A stretch of 64,000 bases of DNA from Locusta migratoria (lineage: Eukaryota > Arthropoda > Insecta > Orthoptera > Acrididae). Position numbers and translations under genes: made by a program. Positions within the stretch are counted from its first letter, which is position 1. Every line of letters starts with the position of its first letter. Under the pieces are notes generated by a model that ran no database searches, was not told the DNA's origin, and saw nothing but the letters and a program-made list of their open reading frames with translations. This document shows positions 43,487 to 54,639 of this stretch, piece after piece. Location of the stretch: positions 74,879,297 through 74,943,296 of the forward strand of contig CM048750.1 of NCBI GenBank assembly GCA_026315105.1, given 5' to 3'.

Positions 43487-43516
43487 ATCCGGTCGGAGGT
43501 CAGAGTCCTCCGTCGG

Positions 43517-43557
<41 letters not shown>

Positions 43558-43659
43558 GACATTAGTGTAAGTTAAATTAACTTAAAACAGTTCGTAAGTT
43601 TATGGATCGATGACCATATCAGTTTTGGTCCCTTAGGTTTGCAAACTTTTGAACTTAAT
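43487..43659 (+). mobile_element. 5'-truncated SINE group C with (gt)n expansion
   Basis: B box cggaggtcagagtcctccg, (gt)n at 43520-43556, then the tail gtttatggatcgatgaccat and ttgcaaacttttgaactta. Confidence 0.75.
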
Positions 43660-44722
43660 CCTATGATTTCTTGTCACCTCAGTGTATAGCGGTCGTTAGT
43701 AATCAACGCAGAATGACGATCAGTGCAGAGACACGATGCGATGGCATTCAGATCGGATGTGCCTACCAGCATGTTTTGGTGTAACAACGAGGACTGTCCA
43801 GTGTCTACAAGCAACACGGGAGGAACGAGAGGGGCACCCGAAGTAGCCCCCCCCCCCCCCCCCCCACACACACACACCACAAGGTGTCTTCAGGAGAGCA
43901 GACGTGTATGCAAATACAGAAGGGAACTCTCTCCCCCTGGAGTGTATGTGCCTAGCTCTGCAACGTAATGCCACACAACGTCCGTCTTGCGGAATGAGGA
44001 ACTGCGAGAAGCGTTTGTGACAGCTCTGGGAACGGACTGGCCAAGTGGCTTCCCTCGAGCCTGCGGCGGCGGTGAGGCAGCAAACTCACACATATGACGC
44101 AATCGCCTAGTTGTGGCCGGCTGTTAGCCCGTGGTACACAACACCAGTTACTCGTACACGCCTGCTACTTCTTGTACTTCACTCAGCAGCCCCCCCTCCA
44201 CCCCCCCCCCTCACACACACACACACACCGTATCTGCTGATTGACGGTGTCCACTACATCACCATCACAGGATTTGCAGAATGATACTGCAGCGAGAGCA
44301 GATTCCCTCTGTACACCCTCACCCACTTGCTCACAAGAGAGGTCCATATTGTGGCGAGAGTTACCACATTTACAATACATCGTGTTTAATGGGAATAAAT
44401 GAATGAGGATGAATAGGATGAAAGGAGTCATCGTATTAAAGAAAAAAACTAGGAGCAGAACATGGTAATGGAGAAAGTTTGTCGACCTATATGGCATAGA
44501 AACCACACAAAAATTGTTTAACATGCTTAGGGTAAGAACACGGCTAAGCCTCGAAATGCATGTAGATTGTGTCTAATAAAATAATTGTCAGAGTCATTAT
44601 TCTGTAAAGCCATCGTCAAATATCGTGGCACAAAATCAAGATAATGATAAGTGTGGGTTTCAAATACTGCTTATTCGGGTGCGACTTTCTTTAATCACAT
44701 AATGTTGTAGGACAATAACGTG
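43660..44722. other. No gene recognised; C-rich simple repeats
   Basis: C/(ca) tracts at 43849-43878 and 44189-44229. At 44535-44570 the text cgaaatgcatgtag resembles a stem III-like palindrome (ATGCAT) of the hammerhead repeats, but no core precedes it. Confidence 0.35.
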
Positions 44723-45110
44723 CCGGCCGCAGTGGCCGAGCGGTCTGCGGAGCGCCAGTCATATTCTGCACGGCCGCTACGGCCGGGGGTTTGAATAGCC
44801 CCTCAGTCATGGATGTTTTTGTCGTATTTCAAATTCAAATTCTTGTAGAGCTTATGGGACTTAACTACTGGGTCATAGGTCCCTAAACTTACGAACTAAT
44901 TATGAACTAGCTTATACTAAAGACGGCATAAACATCCATGCCCAAATTCGAACCCCCGACCGCAGCGGCCGTGCAGATCCCGACTGGCACGCCGCAGACC
45001 GCTCGGCCACTGCGGCGGCCGTGTCGTCCTTAGTATAAGGTAGTTCATAAGCAGTTTGTAAGTTTAGGGACTGATGACCCCGCCGTTAAGTCCCTTAAGC
45101 TGAACGAACA
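44723..45110 (+). mobile_element. SINE group A copy interrupted by a second, opposite copy
   Basis: The + copy begins ccggccgcagtggccgagcg and stops at gtttttgtcgt (44825). It resumes at tgtcgtccttagtataagg (45021). The interruption is a complete minus-strand copy of the same group. Confidence 0.85.
44826..45020 (-). mobile_element. SINE group A copy inserted in a relative
   Basis: Tail ttcaaattcttgtagagctt, then gggtcataggtccctaaac, B-box complement attcgaacccccgaccgcag, head complement ggccactgcggcggcc. Flanked by gtcgt. Its own B box lost about 7 bp. Confidence 0.85.
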
Positions 45111-46660
45111 ACAAACAGAAACCGCCATTTGCAGGGAAACAGAGCGTAAACATGATTTGTTCGTGTGCTGCTTTCAACTGTAACAGGTCTTTGCAGAGGC
45201 TCTTTTTGGCCCCGGTGTTTTATTTTCATGCTTTTTACCATTTTTGTTAAGTGAGAAATGTTGATAATGATAAAGGCTATTAATGGAATTAATGGACAGT
45301 TGTCAAAATACCAAAAATAGGTTTTTACAAGATATTCTGGAAGAGACACTACACAGAGAAAAGCTGTAGTGGTAGATTACAGACAAAAACTGAGAAAAGT
45401 ACTTTGTTGCATGTCAAGTACTTATATTGTATTTACATATAAATTACTAAAAATACTAACAGGATTAATGTAGAAAGTTGAGCTGAATGAATAACTAGGC
45501 ATATGGAGGTATTTAGATTTTAATCTAGTATATAAGTATGATGCAGAGGTAGGTCGAATAATTGTTTAACAGGTGGTGATTGTACTGCGTTAATGGTCAA
45601 ATATTTTATCGAATGTTGCATACTCAACCACTTTAAGAGGTACTAGCTCTGTTAAAAAGTAATTCATTCGCATGAAATGCCTATTTAAAATTATACGTAT
45701 TATTACAATTAGTCCTACCCAGATTGAGCATGCTGAAAGAAAAATTCAATGTAATATGGATTTGGAAAATAGACAAAATTGCGTTATACAACAATAAGCG
45801 TGCAAAACGTACAGAGTAGTCGGCAAAAAGTAAACAGGCCCCCTATGCTGTGGGAACATATTCAAACCAGATTATTTAAGCTCACTCTCAATACTGATTA
45901 TTGCCTTTTTCAATTTGTTCTGCGATGGAAAACAGAGGAACATGGCAGTGAATTAAACAACACGACTTCACACACAGTAATTAATTTTTTGACCGTAGCA
46001 AGAAAAAGAAAAATCTGAATGTGGAATGTTCTATGGCAACACTAATATTTATTATTACCGCGTCACTTCATATTCCTTTTGCAGTCCAACTAGATAACCA
46101 TCTTGAAATGTATTACAAAATATAACACTTTCACAACTGACTTTTAGTAATGTTGCGAATTAACTAGAGTGAAAAGTTTTCATTTCTATAATACGTATTG
46201 CAGAACATTATCGATCTTCAATCCCCCCCCCCCCCAACTAAAATTGTGTTTTGGACCATTTTGGACCATTTCTTTCCAGAATTTGATTCAGAATTTATAT
46301 TTTCTTGGCCGGTATTCGAGCTAGAACGCATCGATACCTGTATCTCAAAACAGACAACAATCCCGCTTGCGCAAAAGTGACTTACGGAATATGCCTGTAG
46401 CAGCACAATTACTCTAGCCTTCTCTGATTTCAGTTTGTTCTTTGTCCTGGCCAAGCGACTTTTTAATATTTTTATTTGCGCTTTCAATGCTTACAGTTCT
46501 TCAGGTGGAGCAATAAATTTAGACCTAGAAAACAACTGAAAATGAGAAGTGATAGCACTGTCAGAAAATTGTAAACAATTGGTGGGTGTTTTGTTAGCAG
46601 ATTTTCTTTATGTAGGAGATTTTCATAGCTTTAACGGGGTAGACAAAGTACGTGGGCAAA
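45111..46660. other. No gene recognised; one poly-C run
   Basis: AT-rich. Poly-C at 46221-46234. Confidence 0.4.
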
Positions 46661-46857
46661 AAAATGTTCAAATGTTTGTGGAGATTATGGGACTTAACTG
46701 CGGCGTCATCAGTCCCTAAACTTACAAACTACTTATGAACTAACTTATACTGAAGACAACACAAACATCCATGCCCGAGGGAGGTTTCGAACCTCAGACG
46801 CGGGAGGCCGCACGATCTGTAACGTGGCGCTCCGGACCGCTCGGCTACTCTCGCGAA
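46661..46857 (-). mobile_element. SINE, A-related subfamily with cgcgggaggccgc head
   Basis: Tail aaaatgttcaaatgtttgtg, B-box complement gtttcgaacctcagacgcgg, then ctcggctactctcgcgaag. Same subfamily as 48793-48990. Confidence 0.8.
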
Positions 46858-47640
46858 GCAATATACGTGCGCAACTTCGGGAAAATTTGAGGAACTGAAT
46901 TTGGTTTCAAGTGCTAATTAATTCTGGGCATTTCTACTTCGCTTCCACCAACAACGAATTTGTCAGTTTGTAGGTTTCTAATATTAAATTTTAATTAAAG
47001 TGAGTATCAGAAATATACGAGTTTCTCGTTAGCGCCTTGTATTTGCTTGGAATATTTTTTTTTCCATTTCTTAAAATCTACTAAATCGTCTGGTGACTCG
47101 AAAAACGTCTTAAGTCCTTGCAACTTCTGTATTCTGACTTCCAACCAGGGTATCTAACTTCAGTTTAGGAGACTGCACACCTAAATATTAATTTCAGTGG
47201 AAATAATTGCTTGGCACTCATGTCTTTCAGTTTCATTTAACATCGAACACCATCAACAATCGGTAGCACTGCACAATACTTCATATAATCCGCGATATAT
47301 CCACATATGGGCAATGAAGTACACGATGTGGCATTTAAAAACATTAGCACAAAAGCGCGCAAATTGATCGCAGCGCCGCGCAGTGGGGCATTCCCGTATT
47401 AACTCTATTCAGTCCAGGTTATTGGAGACGAGAGATCACACTTTCTACTTCTGTACGTTATGGTCAGAGGTCGTATGTTATCAATGAGGACGTATTTCAC
47501 CGGAATTTGCAATTCCTCGTTATCCATGTCAAGTGTGTCTTTCGCACGTGTGACAACCACTCCCTACCCCAGACTGTATGCTCCACGGCTTCATACTTTG
47601 GAAGACAGGTGGCAGAAAGCGAGGGAATTATCAGAACAAT
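46858..47640. other. No gene recognised
   Basis: AT-rich sequence with no placed repeat. Confidence 0.4.
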
Positions 47641-48000
47641 GACTCTGCATTTATCCGAAGTTGCTTGACTGTGGCCAGCAACTGCTCTCAGGACCCAGAC
47701 TATACTTGGCACTGGGCTCACTCTCTGGGATGGGCGTCGCAGCCACTCGAGGGGACTGCCCGTTGGTCTGCCCCCATCTCCAGCGACGCACTCTGGCGCC
47801 CGCGCTGCACTTCACTCCACTTCCTCCGGTAGCCGCCACCGGCAGGGCGTATAATTGGTGGCCGGGCCCTGACTGGGCAATTAGAAGGCAGACGCCCACC
47901 GCGCTCCATCACCCGCCTCCCCCCCCCCCCCCCCACATGGTCCCCCTGGGCACAACTACGGCTGCTGGCTCCGGTTAAGTTCGGAGCGTTACGAGTTGCG
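47640..48000. promoter_or_regulatory. GC-rich unique island 3 kb upstream of the third TfAP-2 exon
   Basis: GC-rich block with ggcgtataattggtggccgg and ggcaattagaaggcag, followed by a poly-C run (47922-47936). TAAT/ATTA-type cores suit homeodomain-bound enhancers, but this is weak evidence. Confidence 0.3.
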
Positions 48001-48152
48001 CAAAACACGAAACACGGGCGGAAATGCATTCAAAACGCAGCAGCATCGTCATCCTTTAAAAATAGGTTTGTGGCGGTATCTATTGGAACAATCAGAAAAG
48101 TGATTTTAACGTCACGTAACGTACGACAACTTTATTAGCACGGAACACAACT

Positions 48153-48327
48153 AAAGCGTCTCGCTGCGGAGTGCGCGTTTGCTCGCCGTGGAGGTTCGAG
48201 TCCTCCCTGGGGCATGGGTGTGTGTGTTTGTCCTTAGGTTAGTTTACCTAGGTTTAAGTAGTTTGTAAGCTACGGACTGATAACCACGCAGTTTGGTCCG
48301 ATAGATTTACAGACATTTGAATTTGAA
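48153..48327 (+). mobile_element. 5'-truncated SINE group C with target duplication
   Basis: Starts in the head (aaagcgtctcgctgcggagt), tail agatttacagacatttgaat. cggaacacaact occurs at 48141-48152 and 48328-48339. Confidence 0.93.
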
Positions 48328-48339
48328 CGGAACACAACT

Positions 48340-48792
48340 CATAGAAATTATGGCATACCTGTTATCAACCAATCAGATACATGACACAAATCAAAGACGG
48401 CATTCATTGCGACTCCAAGCCTGATGTTCGCCTGCCAAGTTTCTGAGGGTGTCGTGGTTTTAATGAGAAATACACCATAGGTCTATGTGCGTAGAGGCCA
48501 CATTACCGAAGGCGATTTCCTACTGTTTGTGTTGATACTGCGCGACCTCTTCCTGCCTGGAGGGTGAGTCACAGCTGAGTTGCGTTCAGCCTCTTGTCTC
48601 GACGGCCTGTTAACTATAAGTAACGGTCATCTCTTGCCGGTGTCACCTTTGCCTTCTTTTGACGGTTCCTGTTTGACATCGCGTACAGGTCCTGGAACTT
48701 ACACTTCGGCTCACTCCAAGAGCTGCGGCCAGCTCCCGCTGTGACTGGCCCACATCCAAAATACAAGTTAATACCGACCCCCTCTTTTATTC
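48340..48792. other. No gene recognised
   Basis: Unique-looking sequence. Confidence 0.4.
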
Positions 48793-48990
48793 AAATGTTA
48801 AAATGTTTGTAAAGCTTATGGAACTTAACTGCGGGGTCATCAGTCCCTAAACTTACAAACTACTTACGAATTAACTTATACTAAAGACAACACAAATATC
48901 CTTGCCCGAGCGAGGATTCGAAACTCCGACGCGGGAGGCCGCGTGATCCTCAACGTATTGCTCCAGACTGCTCGGCTACTCTCGCGCGCT
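48793..48990 (-). mobile_element. SINE, A-related subfamily with cgcgggaggccgc head
   Basis: Tail ttcaaatgttaaaatgtttg, gggtcatcagtccctaaac, B-box complement ggattcgaaactccgacgcg, end gctcggctactctcgcgcg. Confidence 0.8.
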
Positions 48991-49384
48991 TTCCTGTTAT
49001 TACCACTATCTCTGTTTCCGTAACGTTGTTTGCACTCGATAGAACCAACAAAAAGACGTCGAACCATTATAGTTTATTATGCCGATGAGAACAGAACCTA
49101 AATATCTCAACTGACGCCCCAGTTGTTTTGACCAATACTAGAGCAGCTACCCTGAGTACCGAGTTGCTTGTATTAAGCTGGTACTTTAAAAGGAAAAAAA
49201 AACGCCAATATCGCAGTATGATTAAGTAATTTATTTAAGAACTTTTTCGACGGGCTATGGAGTTTAAACAAAAAGTACAACATTGCACTTAGCCAAAATA
49301 TGAAATACACTAGATTAATTGAACTTTTCGTCAGTGCTTGACCGAAGATGATATCACAAAAAGGAAAAAAATTCTTGGTGTTCT
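48991..49384. other. No gene recognised
   Basis: AT-rich; a short inverted text around 49180-49370 may be old repeat. Confidence 0.35.
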
Positions 49385-49440
49385 GCACCGAGCGAGGCGG
49401 CATAGTGCTAACACGCTGGACTCGCATTCGGGAGGATGCA
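49385..49440 (+). mobile_element. SINE group B head, cut off
   Basis: caccgagcgaggcggcatag and ctggactcgcattcgggagg form the tRNA-like head, which ends where the next SINE begins. Confidence 0.65.
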
Positions 49441-49451
49441 CCATACTTAGA

Positions 49452-49649
49452 AAATGTTCAAATGTTTGTTAAGCTTATGGGACTTAACTACGGGGTCATC
49501 AGTCCCTAAACTTACAAACTACTTATGAACTACTTACGAACTAGGACGGCACAAATATTCATGCCCGAGGGGGGATTCGAACCCCCGACCGTAGTGGCCG
49601 TACAGACCGTGACTGGAGCGCCTCAGTCCCCTCGGCCACCGCGGTCGGC
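49452..49649 (-). mobile_element. SINE group A copy with target duplication
   Basis: Tail aaatgttcaaatgtttgtta to head ccgcggtcggc. ccatacttaga at 49441-49451 and 49650-49660. Confidence 0.92.
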
Positions 49650-49660
49650 CCATACTTAGA

Positions 49661-50500
49661 CAGTTCATACAGATGACACTTAAGTTTTTCGCAAATCTAG
49701 CCACCTTCTCACCTAATAATATGAACGTTGATTCCACTCATTAAATTTAAATCATAGTTTCTCCGTTGCCCATATACCTAGACCTCCATCTACAGATCAC
49801 ACATATGATTTGTACAAATCTTGCTTGCCTTCATACAATACTGTGGAATTTTATTCCACTTCTAAAGTTTAAATAATAATAACCCGACATTCAGATATCT
49901 ACTTACACTTCACATATAAATACTATCCAAATCATAATGTACCACATCCCATACTGTGACCACATGATTCCATTTATAAGACTTACATTCATGTTGCCTC
50001 ATATCCAAATCATCAATTATAGATTACATACATGAAATATGTCCAAATTTTGGTATTCCGTCATCCAGTATTTTTAATTTCTGATCCCAGTTCTGAGTTT
50101 TATATCATAGGAGACTCCCATACTTAGACTTTCTCTTACAGATTACACACATAAAGTTTTAGTCAATATTGCCACCTCCTCACATAATAGTATGAATTTT
50201 ATTGCCCTCATTCAGTACTTTTACTTTTGATAACGGGTCTGAGATTCATATTATAGGGTGCCCCATACTTAAATGTTTCTTACACACTATAATTATATGT
50301 ATAAAAATGTTACCAATTCCTCCGGTACTAGACTAGCCATTTGGACGCCCTCTTCTTTGTTTATTCTCAGCCGAACATGTGAAGTTTTAGTCGTTTTAAT
50401 ATAATCCAAGCCTTATCTAATATCAACATATACTTGTACATTAGGTTAAGAAAAAAATGTAAACAACTGTTTGTACTGACTCTTCTTTGTTCTATGCACA
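49661..50500. other. Degenerate internal repetition, no gene
   Basis: Several related phrases recur: catacttaga/cttaaatg, acacatatg/acacataaag, and ttttattccac/ttttattgccctc near 49690, 49850, 50120 and 50200. It looks like three or four worn copies of a unit of about 200 bp. Confidence 0.45.
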
Positions 50501-50504
50501 GGGT

Positions 50505-50543
50505 CTGAAGATGACGGCATTGACCATCGAAACTGATTGCTAA

Positions 50544-50545
<2 letters not shown>
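50505..50545 (+). ncRNA. Hammerhead-like fragment just upstream of a TfAP-2 exon
   Basis: CTGAAGA (50505-50511), a weak stem II, GAAA (50529-50532), then ACTGAT in place of a stem III palindrome. Followed by (gt)n at 50546-50584. Relic. Confidence 0.3.
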
Positions 50546-50588
<43 letters not shown>

Positions 50589-50632
50589 TGTGTTGTCCTT
50601 AGCATTAAGTAGTTTGTAAGATTAGGGTCCCC
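50546..50632 (+). repeat. (gt)n and SINE tail remnant
   Basis: (gt)n to 50585, then gttgtccttagcattaagta and gtttgtaagattaggg, a remnant of a SINE body. Confidence 0.7.
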
Positions 50633-50719
50633 TTGTTTTACAATATGTATAAGATGTCAGTCAGTCAGACAGTGAGCAGTGAGTGACGTTCGCCCGCCCT
50701 CTGTTCCGGCCTGTTGCAG

Positions 50720-50875
50720 ACCAACATGCACGCGTCGTTCCCGTACGAGTCGAACCGCGCGGCGCGCGACTACGGCGTGCGGCGGCCCGACGTGCTCATC
50801 CAGTCGCACCCGGGGCTGGACGGCCAGGACCCCCTGGTGCTGCACGGCGGGCTCTCCAGCGTCGACGACCCGCAG
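50720..50875 (+). CDS. TfAP-2: TfAP-2 internal coding exon, end of the activation region
   Basis: This is the third recognised TfAP-2 exon: 52 codons, phase 0 at both ends. The acceptor is cctgttgcag before 50720 and the donor is ccgcag/gtaggc after 50875. The peptide begins TNMHASFPYESNRAARDYGV, continues RRPDVLIQSHPGLDGQDPLV and ends LHGGLSSVDDPQ. ARDYGVRRPDVL resembles the RRDYxxxRRPDVLL segment of AP-2 proteins, and LDGQDPLVLHGGLSSVDDP resembles the stretch just before the short exon that leads into the DNA-binding domain. Together the three exons give 684 bp, exactly 228 codons. The conserved basic and helix-span-helix domains are not recognisable downstream to 64000, so the rest of the gene lies further on. 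Unlike its surroundings the exon is GC-rich with few repeats. Confidence 0.88.
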
Positions 50876-51091
50876 GTAGGCCGCGGCTCAACACCTGCCG
50901 AGGGGCGCCACACACGCGCTGCCGTCCCCACAATTATTTGGCGTCAGGCCTCTCAGCTACACGGCCATCATGCAATTAATACAATTACAGTGTCTCGTGC
51001 AATTATATTGTCTCGTAGCAAGGAGCCAGGTACAACTCATCTATTAAAATAATTCTTATACTACTTTCTCCCCATAAACAACAAGATCCCC

Positions 51092-51166
<75 letters not shown>

Positions 51167-51419
51167 CACCCTCCTCTCACACTGACACTTTGCCTCAGAC
51201 CTAGTATAGCTCTCCCACTCAATGCCGCTTCCACGCGATGTACACCATACGAAACTAACCACACGACGCACTGTTTCGCGGATTTGATTGCAGACTTGTA
51301 TTAGTGTACCCAACTTTATCACCATCAGACGTGTATAAACAAGGGCACCAGATTCAGTTTCACCCACGAGACTATTTCAATGTAACACTTTCTAATTTTC
51401 AGAATTTCCACCATCGTAC
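50876..51419. other. Intron start; C run and (ct)n tract
   Basis: Unique sequence after the donor, then C-run and (ct)n at 51088-51161. Open frames rich in Arg-Glu across the tract are an artefact of the repeat. Confidence 0.6.
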
Positions 51420-51514
51420 AAAATGTTCAAATGTTTGTAAATCTATCGCACCAAACTGCGTGGTCACCAGTCCGTAGCTTACAAACTACTTAAACCTAGG
51501 TAAACTAACCTAAG

Positions 51515-51568
<54 letters not shown>

Positions 51569-51653
51569 TCCAGTGAGTACTCGAACCTCCACGGCGAGCA
51601 ATCGTGCGCTCCGCAGCGAGACGCTTTAGACCGCTCGGCTACTCCACCGCGGC
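51420..51653 (-). mobile_element. SINE group C copy with (ac)n expansion
   Basis: Tail aaatgttcaaatgtttgtaa, (ac)n at 51520-51567, B-box complement tactcgaacctccacggcga, head ctcggctactccaccgcgg. Flanks caccatcgtacaa and caccatcatacaa. Confidence 0.92.
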
Positions 51654-52062
51654 ACCATCATACAACTGTTTGTCAATTTTTATCATAAAATCTCGCACCA
51701 GTTGTCAATGTGATAATACTTTAGTCGTCACGTCACGACACGTCACGACATGTTTCGAGACCACATTGTCCCATTTTCAAGTGCTAAAAGAAGTAATCAC
51801 ATAAGTCATGTATAAATACGATGTTTTAAAAAACCGGAAAAAACGAAGTGAAAACACACCAATGACACTCGCCTTAGAAATTAAATAACCATTATGCCAA
51901 TGAGCAACAGCAAACTCTAAAACGTACGTAAGTTTCGTGCATGTTCATCATAAAAATTAATATAGAATACACTAGTGAGGGAACGTAACCGCAATGTTGT
52001 TCGGTCGTAAGCAGTTTGACAACTGCTCTTACATTTCATGTTCCTTACATCTTTGACAATTT
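51654..52062. other. No gene recognised
   Basis: AT-rich; tcacgacacgtcacgacatg is a short internal duplication at 51729-51750. Confidence 0.4.
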
Positions 52063-52124
52063 TTAAGTTTAGGAACTGATGACTCCACAGTTAAGTCCGA
52101 TAAGCTTATCAAACATTTGAACAT
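52063..52124 (+). mobile_element. SINE group A tail fragment
   Basis: ttttaagtttaggaactgat to tatcaaacatttgaacat. Strongly 5'-truncated. Confidence 0.75.
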
Positions 52125-52309
52125 CACCTACAACCTTGGATCTCAGACTTTAACACTTATAATACTTATAAAGATTATACGGAATGGCATTTCCTAGTTC
52201 GATCTTGAAGACATGTATTGTCTTGCTACTTATCAGCGCCCATACGCCATTAACCGGTGTTACCACTTCCGCCATTATCACTATTACTGTGATATACAAA
52301 CAGGCGTCG

Positions 52310-52690
52310 TAAAACTGGGGCGTCTCTCCTGTTTCGACACGTACGGCTTCCTCGGTGTAAACTGTGAGCAGCCGCCGCTAAATTAGTTCCGAGCGCGGCA
52401 CCTGCAGCGCAGATAAACTTTGAGGCACCGCTGGCAGTGCGCAGTGCCTTTTGCGGGCGCCACTCCCACAGACTCGCTGGCGTTTAATTCAGGCAGCCTC
52501 TGGCGAGCACCTCAGAGCAGAGAGCGGCTGCTAATTAATATGACCACTAATTACTTCCTGGGATGGCATCGGCAAGGGCGCGCACAAAAGGTTGCCACTC
52601 TGCGCTACGTCATCGACAGGAAGCGCTGGCTTCGCGCTCTCAAAACTACACTGGGCAAAACAATTAGCGGAACAGGTGAGATATCTATGT
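52310..52690. promoter_or_regulatory. GC-rich unique island in the TfAP-2 3' intron
   Basis: Unique block with ggcgtttaattcaggcagcc and gctaattaatatgaccacta, so homeodomain-type TAAT cores sit in GC-rich context. A minus and a plus frame of about 80-90 codons have no domain. Candidate enhancer. Confidence 0.35.
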
Positions 52691-52760
52691 TCTGAAGTAT
52701 TGTCATCGACAGTATGAACTAAACTGGTTCGGCGGCTTTCTGTCGGCTCTACGGAGTGGA

Positions 52761-52959
52761 TGATCAAATGTTCAAATGTTTGTATAGTCTATGGGACTTA
52801 ACTACGGGGTCATCAGTCCTTAAACTTACAAACTACTTATGAACTAAGACTAAGGACGGCACAAATATCCATGCCCGAGGGGGGATTCGAACCCCCGACC
52901 GTAGTGGCCGTGCAGACCGTGACTGGTGCGCCTCAGTCCCCTCGGCCACCGCGGCCGGG
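52761..52959 (-). mobile_element. SINE group A copy
   Basis: Tail gatcaaatgttcaaatgttt to head ccgcggccggg. Flanks tacggagtgga and tacgaagtgga, an imperfect target duplication. Confidence 0.92.
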
Positions 52960-52984
52960 TACGAAGTGGAGACAACAACATTAT

Positions 52985-54170
52985 GTCAGCCGAGATGTAA
53001 TAACAAAATTGCTGCAGAGGGCGTTGGTGTTGTGTTTACCAAACGAATTAAACGTAGTGTCGTGAGCAGGTAGCGCAGTGCAACAGCAATGTGACTTACC
53101 CGAAGCTATGGCATGGAGACCCTTAGGAAGGTTGAAAGCGGGACACACACAGAGGGAGGTGGCTGCAGCTATTCAATGTCCAAAAGTGTAATTTCCATGA
53201 CAACAGGAAGCGTTAAAGGCCAAGGTCGTCCACGGGTAACATCAGCAAGAGATGTCCGTAATGTTAGGTTAACAGCCTGTCGAGATAGGCGGCTGAATGC
53301 AATTCACCTGCAACACACTCTACAAGCAGCAACAGCACGCGAAATGTCAACAGAAACAGTCCGAAATCGCTTTCGGGAATGTGACCTGTACGCACAGAGG
53401 CCTATGTGTGTAACCATTAAAACCACGACACCGTCCAGCCCGCAGAAACTGTGCGGAGGAACATTAGGATGGGAGTCGCAACGAATGGCGCCAGTTTCCA
53501 CAGATGAGAAGATTTTCTGTGTTCAGCCGGAAATCGTCATTCTCTGATCTGTAGAGAACGTGGAACTCGGAACAATCCTACTTGAGTGCAGGAAACATCA
53601 CCATATAATGGTGGTGGACAAATGGTGTGGGCAGGAGTCAGTATTGGCGCTTTGACTGTTCAGTGGTGTAGAGACGAGATCCTTCGACGTTTTGTTGTGC
53701 CGTACGCTGGTGCCATAGGAGATGGGTTCAAATGTTTGTATAGTCTATGGGACTTAACTACGGGATCATCAGTCCCTAAACTTACAAACTACTTACGAAC
53801 TAGGACGGCACAAATATCCATGCCCGAGGGGGGATTCGAACCCCCGACCGTAATGGCCGTGCAGACCGCGACTGGAGCGGCTTAGTCCCCTCGGCCACCG
53901 CGGCCGGCAAGATGGGTTCCTTTTAGTGGTCGATAACCCTCTTCCCTGAAAGAGATGCACTAATTGACAACATGCTTGAAGCTGAGGGAATTGAACGAAT
54001 GGAGTGGCGAGTTTCGTTCACCGAAATTAAACCCGATTAAGCATTTGGCAGACGCAGCCAGACCAACCATACCGGCTCCTCCTACAACGGTTGCAGAGCT
54101 GGATATTGCGCTCATGAAAGAATGGCCAAAATATCTATCAAGAGCTGATTGATAATCTTATACTGTCCAT
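52985..54170 (+). mobile_element. Tc1-like transposase, decayed, interrupted by a SINE
   Basis: 53113-53547 has KGQGRPRVTSARDVRNVRL (linker and second HTH) and ATAREMSTETVRNRFRE. 53586-53725 gives MVWAGVSIGALTV (first Asp region neighbour). After the SINE, 53980-54170 gives RNEWSGEFRSPKLNPIKHL-like text (third Asp region) and EWPKYLSRAD. Stops and shifts. Inverted ends were not identified. Confidence 0.75.
53730..53909 (-). mobile_element. SINE group A copy with target duplication, in the Tc1-like element
   Basis: Tail aaatgtttgtatagtctatg to head ccaccgcggccggc. agatgggttc occurs at 53720-53729 and 53910-53919. Confidence 0.92.
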
Positions 54171-54207
54171 GCAACACAGCTGTGCAACTGTACTGGCCGT
54201 TTCAGCT

Positions 54208-54396
54208 GGCGGCGGTGGAGTAGCCGAGCGGTCTAAAGCGTCTCGCTGCGGAGCGCTAGGTTGCTCGCCGTGGAGGTTCGAGTCCTCCCTGGGGCATGGG
54301 TGTGTGTGTTGTCCTTTGGTTTAGTTTACCTAGGTTTAAGTAGTTTGTAAGCTACGGACTGATGACCACGCAGTTTGAACTTTGAACGTCCCAGCT
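54208..54396 (+). mobile_element. SINE group C copy
   Basis: Head ggcggcggtggagtagccga, B box ggaggttcgagtcctccc, tail gaccacgcagtttgaacttt. Shared flank cagctg. Confidence 0.9.
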
Positions 54397-54639
54397 GATC
54401 ACACACCAAATTAGAGGGCAACAAGAATGACTTTTTTACTATTATGCTAGCCCCGCGGTGCCACGCTATAAGTAAACGCCATGTAAACCCCAAGTAAAGA
54501 TCTGCGACAGCAAAATATCGTACTGTATCACACACATATGACAATTGTAACCAATATCTTAATAAAATACTTTAGCACATGTATATTGTGTATGATATCT
54601 CTCCTGATCCCCTAATTGTTTTGAACTGTGTATAAGGTG

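Larger units (their letters stand above)
15377..50719 (+). other. TfAP-2: TfAP-2 intron of about 35 kb, filled with transposons
   Basis: This phase 0 intron starts gtgagt and ends cctgttgcag. It is made almost entirely of nested mobile elements with a few GC-rich unique islands (28060-28560, 35620-35960, 38480-38900, 41400-41870, 47640-48000). I saw no extra AP-2-like exon in it, although very short exons would escape inspection. Confidence 0.75.

Noticed and set aside
44535..44570. A hammerhead with an ATGCAT stem III
   Set aside because: GAAATGCATG is present, but no CTGANGA core lies upstream and the cleavage position would be G.
49661..50500. A CRISPR-like or satellite array
   Set aside because: The internal repetition is too diverged and too irregular in spacing, and this is an animal genome.
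51056..51367. Frames of about 67-103 codons rich in Arg-Glu
   Set aside because: They arise from translating the (ct)n tract.
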